DNA of 64,000 nucleotides from UBA7657 sp049652985 (GCA_049652985.1 JBASFK010000001.1:248001-312000), one strand, 5' to 3'; shown: positions 1 to 9,537, counted from the first letter of the stretch. The notes: a model not told the origin generated them from the letters alone. Translations and numbers: made by a program.

Positions 1-12
1 GGCAATTAAGGG

Positions 13-642
13 CTAAAAAAGCTTGTCGATAGCGTCTTCAGCGTCGTCTTTGATCTTATCGATCTGGTCCCAGATCGTATCATCCTGGCGGATGAACATC
101 TCGTTATAGCCCGAGCCGATCATACCCTGCCAGCCGGACTCATAACGGCACTTTTCTTTGCGTGTTTTATGAGCCTGCAGGCGAAGCGTATATTGGAATT
201 TGATAGATTCCAGTTCCGTGCTGCTCATATTAATGCCATCAACATCTACCCCTAAGCGGCTGCGGCCCCACTGGTAGGCGATCAGATCATCCCGGTCTAT
301 TCTATCTTTGATGCTGCATTTTTTACTGGTCTGCTCGGCTCTCAAAGCCGTTTTCGTCTCGGGGTGAAAACCCTCCTGCCCGGACATACCCGCATCGCTC
401 AATTTGATATGCGAGGGAAACATGATCGGCTGACCCGTGAATGCCATCAGGTGCGGCGGTCCGGCTTGTTCATGCGTTGCTTGCGGGTCGAATGTCGGCG
501 GCGGCGGCGCCATTGAGAACTGGGATTCGCTAGAATGAGAGCAACCTGCCATGGCCATCGCAATGACTGCGAGTAAAACGGGGTTTATGCGTTTTCGGCC
601 TGGCGCGAGGAAAAATCCTGTTTCCACCACACACACTCTCAT
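13..642 (-). CDS. putative lipoprotein, unknown function
   Basis: A 209-residue protein with a basic N-terminus, a hydrophobic stretch around residues 20-33 and a lipobox-like MAGC at about residues 31-34, so it is probably lipidated and held in the cell envelope. The mature part starts Ser-rich, then has a proline run (APPPP) and a charged, Cys-containing C-terminal half with no fold I recognise. The ATG at 642 leaves a long pre-signal segment (about 18 residues). The next gene upstream (751-1209) has the same lipobox-then-APPPP layout plus a GEGF/QEGF motif, so the two look like diverged paralogues. Function unknown; that it is a coding gene is fairly sure. Confidence 0.7.
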   Translation of the reverse strand: MRVCVVETGFFLAPGRKRINPVLLAVIAMAMAGCSHSSESQFSMAPPPPTFDPQATHEQAGPPHLMAFTGQPIMFPSHIKLSDAGMSGQEGFHPETKTALRAEQTSKKCSIKDRIDRDDLIAYQWGRSRLGVDVDGINMSSTELESIKFQYTLRLQAHKTRKEKCRYESGWQGMIGSGYNEMFIRQDDTIWDQIDKIKDDAEDAIDKLF

Positions 643-663
643 ATCTTAAGAGTACCACGAAAA

Positions 664-705
664 TGGCTGTCACAGCCACTTTCAGGGGTGCAGCGCAAAA
701 GCGCT
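664..705 (-). terminator. two short hairpins between the lipoprotein genes
   Basis: TGGCTG/CAGCCA with a 3-nt loop (664-678), followed on the minus strand by ATTTT, and AGCGC-AAAA-GCGCT (692-705). They lie just downstream of the 751-1209 gene read leftward. A weak intrinsic terminator is possible; the T-run is poor. Confidence 0.3.
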
Positions 706-750
706 GGCCGAAAATTCAGCTAAAATAGGAACGAATTCATGGCGTTAAAA

Positions 751-1209
751 CTAGCGACAGGAGACGCTTCTGCGGACCGGCGAAGGCAGCGCGAACGTCA
801 GCTGGACGGTCATCTGGCCGCCGGAATGCAAGCCGGAGAATCGGTACTCGCTGTCATGCGACGAAGGACCGCCGAAACCGAAGCCGATATTTCCTTCATT
901 TGAGTTGAAGGCCGGGCTCGTGAAACATTTTCTGGCGGGAACGTTGGCAGGCAGCTCAGCCGAAGGAAAACCCTCCCCCGCGGCTGGCATGATGGAATTC
1001 ATCATCCGGACCATGGCGATTTCAGCCGGAACCGGCGGGCCGTAGGACTGGATGCTGACCATGAAGGGCGGCGGCGGCGCAAGCGCGGCGTTCGGCGTGT
1101 AATTATCGGACGAGCCGCAGCCCGTGACCAGTAATAGTGCGGCGAGCATAAGCGCCGTGAACGCTTCGCGCGAGGAAAAAACGCATGACTGAAGTTTTGC
1201 AGCCCCCAT
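751..1209 (-). CDS. putative lipoprotein, unknown function
   Basis: A 152-residue predicted lipoprotein: hydrophobic segment around residues 17-30 ending in a lipobox-like VTGC, then a Ser/Asn-rich stretch and APPPP, the same layout as the neighbour at 13-642. The mature domain has two cysteines (in RKCF and near the C-terminal SCR) and ends in a beta-strand-rich segment. The start at 1209 is supported by AAGGTGG on the minus strand about 5 nt before the ATG. No functional domain recognised; probably a lineage-specific envelope protein. Confidence 0.7.
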   Translation of the reverse strand: MGAAKLQSCVFSSREAFTALMLAALLLVTGCGSSDNYTPNAALAPPPPFMVSIQSYGPPVPAEIAMVRMMNSIMPAAGEGFPSAELPANVPARKCFTSPAFNSNEGNIGFGFGGPSSHDSEYRFSGLHSGGQMTVQLTFALPSPVRRSVSCR

Positions 1210-1378
1210 AATCCACCTTTAAAATTTTCGTTTAATTGTTGCTTTTTTCAGCGAGAAACACAGCGTATAAGCTCAGTTATACGCCCGGGGGTTTAAAATA
1301 CTGTTAAAAGCCCGGAAAAAATGCATCCCCGCGCGAAAAACGCACGAAAATAAGACGAAAATGGAGGAATTTTAAAAG

Positions 1379-1537
1379 CTAGCGGTCGATCTCTGCCTTG
1401 ATCTGCTTGCCGCCGATATTGACGTCCAGCACCGTTTCTTTCTGGTTCTGCTCGTAGAAATAGTACCCGGCGGCCAGCGCCACCACGACGATAACCGCGA
1501 TGATGATGTTCTGGTTCTTTTGTGGTGCGTCAGTCAT
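1379..1537 (-). CDS. 52-aa single-pass membrane peptide
   Basis: A short reading frame translating to MTDAPQKNQN, then a 16-residue run of Ile/Val/Ala (about residues 11-26), a YYFYEQNQ hinge and a charged C-terminal tail. This is a simple N-in, C-out membrane anchor with a small periplasmic tail (topology inferred). It lies about 36 bp downstream of the PepSY gene on the same strand and is probably co-transcribed with it. No family recognised. The clean hydrophobic segment and intact start and stop argue that it is real. Confidence 0.6.
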   Translation of the reverse strand: MTDAPQKNQNIIIAVIVVVALAAGYYFYEQNQKETVLDVNIGGKQIKAEIDR

Positions 1538-1573
1538 GTTCAAGTCTCCCGTTCAAATATATGGTTCATAAAT

Positions 1574-2242
1574 CTATGGTTTAGGCTGCGGCCTGCCAAC
1601 AGGCTGCGGTGCGTAAGGTTCCCAGTCCGCGGGGAGATGCCCCGGCGCGGTCGCCTTTTGCTCGTGCGTCTCGACATAGGCGCTCACCACGACCTCGCCG
1701 CTCGCGGCATCGACCAGCACGTCATAAGGCCCGTCATCCGTCTTGAAGGTCACGACATAAACCGGGCGGCCCTCGTAGCTCTGGCGCGAAGCGGTGAACC
1801 CGCTGCTCGCCGGCGCGGCGTCAAAGGCAATGGACGTCGCCATGCGCTCGGTGATTTCCGTGCCGGGCGCCATGGAACCAATTGAATTCTTGACGGCCTT
1901 TTGCGTCGGCACACGCGGCGGCTTCGGGTGCTTCGATTTTTCAGCCTTCCCTTTTTTCTTAGGCGCAGGCGCGGGCGCGTCTTCATAAACGCGCTGCGGC
2001 GGCTCTACAATTCTATCGACATAGGGGCGCGGCGCGACCTCTTCCACGTGCAGCTTCTTGTCGGCGGGCGGCACGGGCGCAGCCTGGGCAGGCGGCGCGT
2101 CAATCTCGCCGGGCAGAACGGCATCGATCGGCTCCAGCGGCACAGTAACCTTCGTGCCATCATCCTGGATGACGGTGATTTCCTGCGCATACGCAGGCAA
2201 CGCGAAACACAAAACCGAAACTGTAATCAGAAAACCACGCAT
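1574..2242 (-). CDS. secreted PepSY-domain protein
   Basis: A 222-residue exported protein. Residues 1-18 form a signal peptide ending in AYAQ. The middle is low-complexity, rich in Pro, Ala and Lys. The C-terminal about 80 residues hold a PepSY-like motif (RPVYVVTF...DVLVDAASGEV), a fold usually linked to protease inhibition or small-ligand binding in the periplasm. The frame stays open much further upstream, but the ATG at 2242 is preferred: it gives the signal peptide directly, has AGGGG about 9 nt upstream, and any earlier start would run into the DUF486 gene. It follows that gene by 11 bp and is likely in one operon with it. Confidence 0.75.
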   Translation of the reverse strand: MRGFLITVSVLCFALPAYAQEITVIQDDGTKVTVPLEPIDAVLPGEIDAPPAQAAPVPPADKKLHVEEVAPRPYVDRIVEPPQRVYEDAPAPAPKKKGKAEKSKHPKPPRVPTQKAVKNSIGSMAPGTEITERMATSIAFDAAPASSGFTASRQSYEGRPVYVVTFKTDDGPYDVLVDAASGEVVVSAYVETHEQKATAPGHLPADWEPYAPQPVGRPQPKP

Positions 2243-2253
2243 ATGCTTAACCC

Positions 2254-2625
2254 CTACCATTTCTTGAAAATAAAGAAGGCGGCCAGCACAATCAAGCCAA
2301 ACCCGACCATGTGGTTCCAGCGCACCGGCTCGCCGAGCCAGTAGACCGAAAACACCACGAAAACCACGAGCGTGATGATTTCCTGCAGCGTCTTGAGCTG
2401 CGCCGCGCTGAACACCGCGTGGCCGTAACGGTTCGCCGGGACCTGCAGGCAATATTCGAAAAACGCGATGCCCCACGCGATGAATATCACCAGCAGCAGC
2501 GGCGCGGCCTTGTATTTGAGGTGACCGTACCACGCGAAGGTCATGAACACGTTCGACGCGGCGAGCATCAAAATGGTGAAAAGCGGCAACAGCGAAACGG
2601 GGATCGGGGGCATCATAGGGGTCAT
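2254..2625 (-). CDS. DUF486 (DMT-family) membrane protein
   Basis: 123 residues with about four hydrophobic helices and the characteristic core SNVFMTFAWYGHLK, which I recognise as the DUF486 family, a small relative of drug/metabolite transporters. Role and substrate are unknown; inner-membrane location is inferred. Length fits the family (about 110-120). The ATG at 2625 has AAGGA about 10 nt upstream. It heads a short leftward operon with the PepSY gene and the 52-aa peptide, and sits beside the AT-rich islet on its other side. Confidence 0.85.
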   Translation of the reverse strand: MTPMMPPIPVSLLPLFTILMLAASNVFMTFAWYGHLKYKAAPLLLVIFIAWGIAFFEYCLQVPANRYGHAVFSAAQLKTLQEIITLVVFVVFSVYWLGEPVRWNHMVGFGLIVLAAFFIFKKW

Positions 2626-2937
2626 GGGGGCGAGGTCCTTACACCACCGAGTATAGCCGGGAAATGCACGGCCCGAAATCGCAAGGCGCTGAATCGGTGG
2701 AGTTATCCGGTTTCACTGCGTACATTTTGAGGGGGGTGGGGGTGGCATAGCCCGTCCTTGAATCGGCAGCGTTTTTCGAGTTACTCATCCGGCGCATTTT
2801 CGAGGGGGTGCCCCCCTGCCTGCTCTCATCATAAAAACGCGTAAGCTCTCCTCTCCGCCGGAACCCGGCAGCTCCCCCGGCCCGCCGGGGTTTCAGTTTT
2901 CATCGTGGAGAGAGTATAGGATTTTAGTCCTAATAAG
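2626..2937. other. gene-free stretch bordering the AT-rich islet
   Basis: 312 bp without a convincing gene. It holds two imperfect copies of a CATTTT(C)GAGGGGG-type segment (about 2723 and 2796), a GGGGGTGCCCCC palindrome (about 2804-2816), a strong CCCCGG-CCCG-CCGGGG hairpin followed by TTTCAGTTTT on the plus strand (about 2875-2900) and a small TAGGA...TCCTA inverted repeat (2917-2932) just after the SIR2-like gene. Base composition switches abruptly from GC-rich to AT-rich at about 2900. Confidence 0.5.
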
Positions 2938-4119
2938 TCAAATTAAATTAAAGTCCTTTTCTAATGCTTCATAGACATTTCGAATGCTTTTCTCATAAAC
3001 GACCGACCACATTCTATGCCCAGTCGATCCACTAAAAGGGGTTCGAAAAGAATCTATAAATAAATTTTGATCTCTAACAAATTCATATCCTGCTTTCTTA
3101 TTAACCGAATTTGCATCTCCATAATTTGTAAAAAAAACTCGTTTGTTAGTAGACTTTGAGTCTGATTGATTTTGAATCTCATTAGGAGTCAAAGATTCCA
3201 GTCCTAAGCGACGATTATTATTTTCATCAAAACCATAACCTAAAATATAAATGTCTTCGGCCCATTCAATTGCATCACGCGCTTCTTGTATCGCATCCTG
3301 ATTATCTTTATCGCTAGAACCTATAGGCCGGATGCCTTTGGACGCTGCATATGCTAAGTCCAAAATCTTTTTATAGTTTCTAATGCGCTTATCCGAATTG
3401 CTTTTTGGAATGGGTTGAAATTGAGAAAAATGATCTTCGCGTATCTGACCATACATATGGACAAATTTATTTTTCAAAAACTCACTTATTATCGTTTCCT
3501 TTATATTTAAAAACTCAATAGCTTTTAATCCACGATATAAATATGTTTCCAAAGATACGTCATAGTTAAAAGTAATAAATTTAATTTGATTACGCTTGAG
3601 GGATGTATCTTGCTTACATCCGCTCACCATTTTATACAGAATAAACCTATACCAATTATCTTTAAAATTTCTAATGTTTTTTATTGGATTAGTTTCAAAT
3701 GGGGACTCATCATAAACGCGTTTATGATTATAATTAACAAGTCCATTCACCAAATATTCTCGCTCTCTATCAAGTATGACCCAAGCTATCATCAATCTAC
3801 CAATATCTTGTAAATCTTGATTCCAATCTAAAAAATAATCAATAACAGGGGGATCTACTTGACTAAGGCGCTCAATAAAACTCCTTAGAAGATCTAAAAT
3901 TTCTACATGGTCAGGGCCTGGTCTTCCAAATTTATTTTCAAAAAAAATTGGCATTTCTTCAGGTTGAGCCACATGCCTATTATTATTTTCGTTTTCGAAA
4001 CACGTAATAATAATTTCTGTTTTTTGAATAATTCGTTTTACCAAATCTTCACCGGTGGGATAGTTGTAATGCCAACTAGCCCCTGCTCCTAAAATAAAGA
4101 CTGTCCGTTTATCAAACAT
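2938..4119 (-). CDS. SIR2-like domain protein, candidate NADase / defence gene
   Basis: 393 residues with landmarks of the SIR2-like superfamily: N-terminal nucleotide-binding GAGAS (11-15), FITFNYDVSLE (about 182-192), FVHMYGQI (about 218-225) with a histidine where SIR2 enzymes keep their catalytic HG, and a late ILGYGFDENN motif (about 291-300) typical of prokaryotic SIR2-like proteins. In characterised defence systems (ThsA, DSR, SIR2-HerA) such domains hydrolyse NAD+ on phage sensing. That role here is inference: no partner gene lies next to it. The gene is strikingly AT-rich compared with uvrB and the DUF486 gene, with AT-rich codon use, which suggests horizontal acquisition. The ATG at 4119 has AAGG about 10 nt upstream. 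Alternative: an intracellular NAD+-binding enzyme without a defence role. Confidence 0.75.
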   Translation of the reverse strand: MFDKRTVFILGAGASWHYNYPTGEDLVKRIIQKTEIIITCFENENNNRHVAQPEEMPIFFENKFGRPGPDHVEILDLLRSFIERLSQVDPPVIDYFLDWNQDLQDIGRLMIAWVILDREREYLVNGLVNYNHKRVYDESPFETNPIKNIRNFKDNWYRFILYKMVSGCKQDTSLKRNQIKFITFNYDVSLETYLYRGLKAIEFLNIKETIISEFLKNKFVHMYGQIREDHFSQFQPIPKSNSDKRIRNYKKILDLAYAASKGIRPIGSSDKDNQDAIQEARDAIEWAEDIYILGYGFDENNNRRLGLESLTPNEIQNQSDSKSTNKRVFFTNYGDANSVNKKAGYEFVRDQNLFIDSFRTPFSGSTGHRMWSVVYEKSIRNVYEALEKDFNLI

Positions 4120-4147
4120 GAAATAACCTTACTGGTTTATGCCTAGG

Positions 4148-4160
4148 GCATTAATAATGC
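4148..4160. promoter_or_regulatory. GCATTA-A-TAATGC inverted repeat upstream of the SIR2-like gene
   Basis: A perfect 6+1+6 dyad, 29 bp before the SIR2-like start codon and within its only upstream intergenic space. It could be an operator or part of the promoter. No regulator gene is adjacent. Confidence 0.35.
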
Positions 4161-4211
4161 AGGGCGAATTACCTTAGAAATATTGGATTTAGACATAAAA
4201 GGATTATATGT

Positions 4212-6287
<2,076 letters not shown>

Positions 6288-6312
6288 GCCCCTTTATATA
6301 AAGCGCCCGGAA

Positions 6313-6352
6313 CACAAAAACAAACGCCGCTCGGACTGGCCGGGCGGCGCTT
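6313..6352 (-). terminator. intrinsic terminator of the small lipoprotein gene
   Basis: Read on the minus strand, GCGCCGCCCGG and CGAGCGGCGT form a GC-rich stem, followed by TTGTTTTTGT. It lies 38 bp downstream of the 42-aa lipoprotein and just upstream of uvrB. Confidence 0.65.
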
Positions 6353-6389
6353 ATAAGGGAGGAATGAGGGTACCCCCGGGTATTATTAC

Positions 6390-6518
6390 TTACTTGGACT
6401 GGCTGCTGCGGAAAGTACCCTCGCCGCGGCTGTTGTCCGTGGACTGGGCATTTGCAGCGCAGCCCGCCAGAGCGAGCACGGCGCAGGATGCCAGGACCAG
6501 GTTTTTAACGTTTTTCAT
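6390..6518 (-). CDS. 42-aa entericidin-like lipoprotein
   Basis: A very small gene: MKNVKNLVLASCAVLALAGC is a complete signal peptide with the lipobox LAGC (17-20), followed by a 22-residue polar mature tail. The pattern matches entericidin-like small lipoproteins; function is unknown. A strong GGAAAGGAAACC ribosome-binding site precedes the ATG at 6518, and an intrinsic terminator follows, so it is probably a monocistronic, well expressed gene. Confidence 0.7.
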   Translation of the reverse strand: MKNVKNLVLASCAVLALAGCAANAQSTDNSRGEGTFRSSQSK

Positions 6519-6583
6519 GTTTTGGTTTCCTTTCCCCATGAATTGCCCATAGCTGTATCAGAAAACAACGGCGTGTCCAGAGC

Positions 6584-6622
6584 CAAAAAACAAACAGCGC
6601 AGACCAAAGCCCGCGCTGTTTT
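6584..6622 (-). terminator. intrinsic terminator of the first lysine-rich gene
   Basis: Minus strand: AACAGCGC, 12-nt loop, GCGCTGTT, then TGTTTTTT. It lies about 30 bp beyond the stop codon of the 29-aa lysine-rich gene. Confidence 0.65.
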
Positions 6623-6649
6623 AGGTACTCAGAAAAGAAAGAGGGTTAA

Positions 6650-6739
6650 TTAACCCTTTTTCTTTTTCGTTGTTTTTCTTTTTTTCGTTGCTGTTTTCTT
6701 CTTAGCAACTTTCTTCTTCGCTTTTTTCTTGGCTGCCAT
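6650..6739 (-). CDS. 29-aa lysine-rich histone-H1-like micro-protein
   Basis: A 29-residue peptide, MAAKKKAKKKVAKKK followed by a Thr/Lys tail, over 55% lysine. It resembles the C-terminal tail of histone H1 and the Hc1/AlgP-type bacterial lysine-rich proteins, so non-specific DNA or RNA binding is the likely role (inference from composition). The ATG at 6739 is preferred over more distal starts because GGAG sits about 8 nt upstream and the upstream frame has unrelated composition. An intrinsic terminator follows. A 44-aa relative is encoded at 7064-7198. Confidence 0.65.
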   Translation of the reverse strand: MAAKKKAKKKVAKKKTATKKRKTTKKKKG

Positions 6740-6901
6740 TGGAGGTCTCCCAAAAAAGATGTGATCTGAAGCGATCACGGCACGGCACCAGACACCCGGT
6801 GCCTGAGACTTATGGTACCCGCGATTCGGACCTTTACACACAGAAATCAACAAAAGTAAAAAATAATCCCTTATTTTTTGTGGATGGAGTTTTTTACAAA
6901 A

Positions 6902-6997
6902 TTGTCATCTTGAGCGGAGCGCTAAAAGCGCGAAGTCGAAAGATCTTTTTTTAGATCCTTCGACTGCGGACCTTCGGTCCTTCGCTCAGGATGACAA
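6902..6997. repeat. 96-bp folded inverted-repeat element
   Basis: The two ends are inverted copies of TTGTCATCYTGAGCG, and GTCGAAAGATCT pairs with AGATCCTTCGAC around a T7 loop. Each arm also holds its own mini-hairpin (GCGC-TAAAA-GCGC on the left, GGACC-TTC-GGTCC on the right), giving a cloverleaf-like fold. The GTCATCCTGAGCGAAG...GAAGGATCT consensus is a dispersed repeat I recognise from many bacterial genomes. It fills most of the gene-free stretch 6740-7063 between the two lysine-rich genes; the rest of that stretch is AT-rich and looks like promoter DNA for the 29-aa gene. Confidence 0.75.
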
Positions 6998-7013
6998 AAA
7001 GAAAATCGCGCAC

Positions 7014-7041
7014 AATAAAAAACGCCGCCCGAAGGCGGCGC
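7014..7041 (-). terminator. intrinsic terminator of the second lysine-rich gene
   Basis: Minus strand: CGCCGCC-TTCG-GGCGGCG, a 7-bp stem with a UUCG tetraloop, then TTTTTTATT. It lies 23 bp past the stop codon of the 44-aa gene. Confidence 0.85.
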
Positions 7042-7063
7042 TTTCGAATTAATGAAGGACTAA

Positions 7064-7198
7064 TTAGGCCTTCTTCTTTTTCTTCGCTTTTTTAGCGGGA
7101 GCGCGCTTCGCTTTCGCGGGCTTACGCTTCTTCGCTTTTTTGGCCGTTTTCTTTGCAGCCATTTTCACTGTTTTCTTCTTTGCTTTCTTCTTAGCCAT
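7064..7198 (-). CDS. 44-aa lysine/alanine-rich histone-H1-like micro-protein
   Basis: A 44-residue peptide built from KKxAKK and PAKAKRAPAKK units, so rich in Lys and Ala that it looks like the C-terminal domain of histone H1. No hydrophobic core is present and it should be disordered until bound to nucleic acid. Its first nine residues (MAKKKAKKK) match the 29-aa neighbour almost exactly, pointing to duplication of one ancestral gene. GAGG about 6 nt before the ATG and a strong UUCG terminator after it support expression. A role as a nucleoid-associated peptide is inferred from composition only. Confidence 0.7.
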   Translation of the reverse strand: MAKKKAKKKTVKMAAKKTAKKAKKRKPAKAKRAPAKKAKKKKKA

Positions 7199-7405
7199 AG
7201 TGAGGTTCTCCAATGTGTTTGTTAGATAGAGGAAAAAATTTGACCGGAATGGTCGGGAAGGAAGGTACTCAACTTCGAATAATATACACGGATTTAACCT
7301 AACGTCCTAATAGAATTTTACATTCCCCGTCTTTTTCTTAAGACCTCGCCGGGAACGCCAAAGTGATTCCCGTTTTTATTTCCCGACTACTTCACAAATT
7401 CGTGT

Positions 7406-7434
7406 TTGAACACTGGTCAATGATTTGTTATCAG
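7406..7434 (+). promoter_or_regulatory. candidate promoter giving a leaderless lysK mRNA
   Basis: TTGAAC (7406-7411), 17-bp spacer, TATCAG (7429-7434). The expected transcription start, about 7 nt after the -10 box, coincides with the ATG at 7441. Confidence 0.5.
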
Positions 7435-7440
7435 TACGTC

Positions 7441-9039
7441 ATGCTTGATACAGACACACAGATCGCCCTCGCCTGCCGCACATGGGCCTTTGAAGAAGCC
7501 AAAGCGGTCGTAAAGCGCCTGAACGGCAAGACTCCCGCCAAGGGATATGTGCTGTTCGAGACGGGCTACGGTCCGTCCGGCCTGCCTCATATAGGTACGT
7601 TCGGCGAGAACTGCCGCACGACGATGGTGATGCGCGCCTTCCGCCGCATCTCGGATATGCCGGCCAAGATCATCTGCTTCTCGGACGATATGGACGGCCT
7701 GCGCAAGGTGCCGGAGAACGTACCGAACAAGGAGCTCCTGGCCGCAAACCTCGGCCAGCCACTGACCAAAGTGCCCGATCCGTTCGGCACCCATGACTCA
7801 TTCGGGCGGCATAATAATGCAAGGCTCCAGGCTTTCCTCGACCAGTTCGGGTTTGAATATGAATTCATTTCATCGACCGACTATTACAAGAGCGGCAAGT
7901 TCGACGACACCCTGCTGAAGATGCTGGCGGTTCATGACAAGATCCGCGAGGCGGTGATCCCGATCCTCGGTGAGGAACGCGCCGCGACCTATAGCCCCTT
8001 CCTGCCCCTGTCGCCGAAAACCGGCAAGGTTCTGCAGGTGGAAATTACGGGTGTCGACGTATCGAAAGGCACCGTTCAATTCATCGACGAGGACGGGACA
8101 AAGACCGAAGTCCCGGTTACGGGCGGAAATGTTAAAGCGCAATGGCGCGCCGACTGGGCGCTGCGCTGGTATGCGCTGGATGTCGACTATGAAATGTCGG
8201 GCGTCGATCTGCGCAGCTCGGCGGAGATTTCCGGGAAAATCCTTAAGATTTTAGGCAAGCCGAAACCAGCGGGCTTTCACTACGAATTATTCCTCGACGA
8301 AAACGGTGAGAAGATTTCCAAGTCCAAGGGCAACGGCCTGACGATCGAGGAATGGTTGACCTATGCCCCGCATGAAAGCCTCGCCTATTATATGTTTATC
8401 CGCCCGACCAGCGCCAAGAAACTGCACTTCGATGTCATTCCGAAGGCCGTCGACGAATATATTCAGTTCATTGATAAATTGCCCGCGCAGGACGACAAGG
8501 CCAAACTCGAAAACCCGGCCTGGTATATTCACAACGGTGCGTTGCCGAATGGCCAGCACACGCCGATCTCTTTCGCGCTGTTGCTGAACCTCGCCAGCGC
8601 CGCGAACGCGCAGGATAAGGAAACGCTCTGGAGCTATATCAAGATGCATAAGCCGGGCATCACGCCCGACAGCGCGCCCTTCCTCGACCGCCTCGCCGGA
8701 TACGCCGTAAAATATTACGAGGATTTCGTCCTGCCCAATAAACAATACCGGGTGCCGGACGAACGCGAGCGCAAGGCAATGGAAGACTTGGTTGCACGGC
8801 TGGAGAAAGTGGCGGACGGAGCGGATTTAGAGACTCTGCAAACGGAAGTCTTCGCCGCCGGCAAGGAAAACGGCTACCCCAAGGAAGAACTTCGGAACTG
8901 GTTCCAGGCGCTTTACCAGGTGTTATTGGGTCAGTCTGAAGGACCGCGCTTCGGCTCGTTCATCCAGCTGTACGGCCGGGACAAGACGGTTGCGCTTATT
9001 CGTAAAGGGCTGGCGGGCGATCTCGCGAAAGCGGCGTGA
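7441..9039 (+). CDS. lysK: class I lysyl-tRNA synthetase
   Basis: 532 residues from the ATG at 7441. It attaches lysine to tRNA-Lys with a class I (Rossmann) catalytic domain, unlike the class II enzyme of most bacteria; most alphaproteobacteria use this type. The HIGH-like signature is PHIG (49-52) after GYGPSGL, and the KMSKS loop is KISKSKGNG at about residue 290. The C-terminal third is helical and would bind the anticodon. The frame is open upstream to a GTG at 7363, but that segment lacks family-like sequence; no ribosome-binding site precedes 7441, which fits a leaderless message. It converges with the next gene with zero spacing. Confidence 0.96.
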   Translation: MLDTDTQIALACRTWAFEEAKAVVKRLNGKTPAKGYVLFETGYGPSGLPHIGTFGENCRTTMVMRAFRRISDMPAKIICFSDDMDGLRKVPENVPNKELLAANLGQPLTKVPDPFGTHDSFGRHNNARLQAFLDQFGFEYEFISSTDYYKSGKFDDTLLKMLAVHDKIREAVIPILGEERAATYSPFLPLSPKTGKVLQVEITGVDVSKGTVQFIDEDGTKTEVPVTGGNVKAQWRADWALRWYALDVDYEMSGVDLRSSAEISGKILKILGKPKPAGFHYELFLDENGEKISKSKGNGLTIEEWLTYAPHESLAYYMFIRPTSAKKLHFDVIPKAVDEYIQFIDKLPAQDDKAKLENPAWYIHNGALPNGQHTPISFALLLNLASAANAQDKETLWSYIKMHKPGITPDSAPFLDRLAGYAVKYYEDFVLPNKQYRVPDERERKAMEDLVARLEKVADGADLETLQTEVFAAGKENGYPKEELRNWFQALYQVLLGQSEGPRFGSFIQLYGRDKTVALIRKGLAGDLAKAA

Positions 9040-9537
9040 TTAATCACGTCCGCCCGGAAGGGGAGGAAACCAGCCATCCCGTTTTTTGGGAGGTTCTTCG
9101 GCTATTCCAAAAACTCTTTCCACCTTGTCGCGAAGACTGAAAGCGCAATCAAAAATGGGAAAGAAAACCCCCTCTAAGCGCTCAACAAGGCTTCTGCCAT
9201 GAGCCGGATCTTCTTGAGTCAAACCCTTGTGTTGCGTTGACTCCATCTCTGCAAATGTCTGTTCGTCAAACTCTTCATGCATGGAAGAAAAGCTGCTGCG
9301 GGCCCTTTGAAAATTCGTAGTCTCTCTATAATTCGTGGAACGCTTAAACCCGAGGAAGCTTGTATCACTGTTACGTTCTACATGTCGGTTGAAGTTTACG
9401 TGTTCCTGAGACGCATGCTGCGCCGATCTGGAATGACGCACGGCTTTTTTAAATATGCCTGACGTCGTTTCGCGCGCTATCAAGCCCGTCTCCTTAAACA
9501 TCTCTCCCCAGCCTATATGATCGTTCTCAGAACCCAT
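9040..9537 (-). CDS. hypothetical hydrophilic protein
   Basis: 165 residues, no signal peptide or membrane segment, rich in Ser, Arg, Glu and His; the C-terminal part (LVERLEGVFFPIFDCAFSLRDKVERVFG) looks like an amphipathic helix pair. No domain recognised. The ATG at 9537 has AAGG about 8 nt upstream, and a sigma70-like promoter lies further up. Its stop codon abuts the lysK stop. Probably a lineage-specific orphan, possibly a substrate or effector, but nothing in the sequence shows a role. Confidence 0.6.
   Translation of the reverse strand: MGSENDHIGWGEMFKETGLIARETTSGIFKKAVRHSRSAQHASQEHVNFNRHVERNSDTSFLGFKRSTNYRETTNFQRARSSFSSMHEEFDEQTFAEMESTQHKGLTQEDPAHGRSLVERLEGVFFPIFDCAFSLRDKVERVFGIAEEPPKKRDGWFPPLPGGRD

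Noticed and set aside
2243..2533. Longer N-terminus for the PepSY protein
   Set aside because: It would overlap the DUF486 gene and bury the signal peptide; the ATG at 2242 has a good ribosome-binding site.
2626..2937. Small gene or insertion-sequence end between DUF486 and the SIR2-like gene
   Set aside because: No frame with start signals, no matching terminal repeats on both sides of the islet, no target duplication seen.
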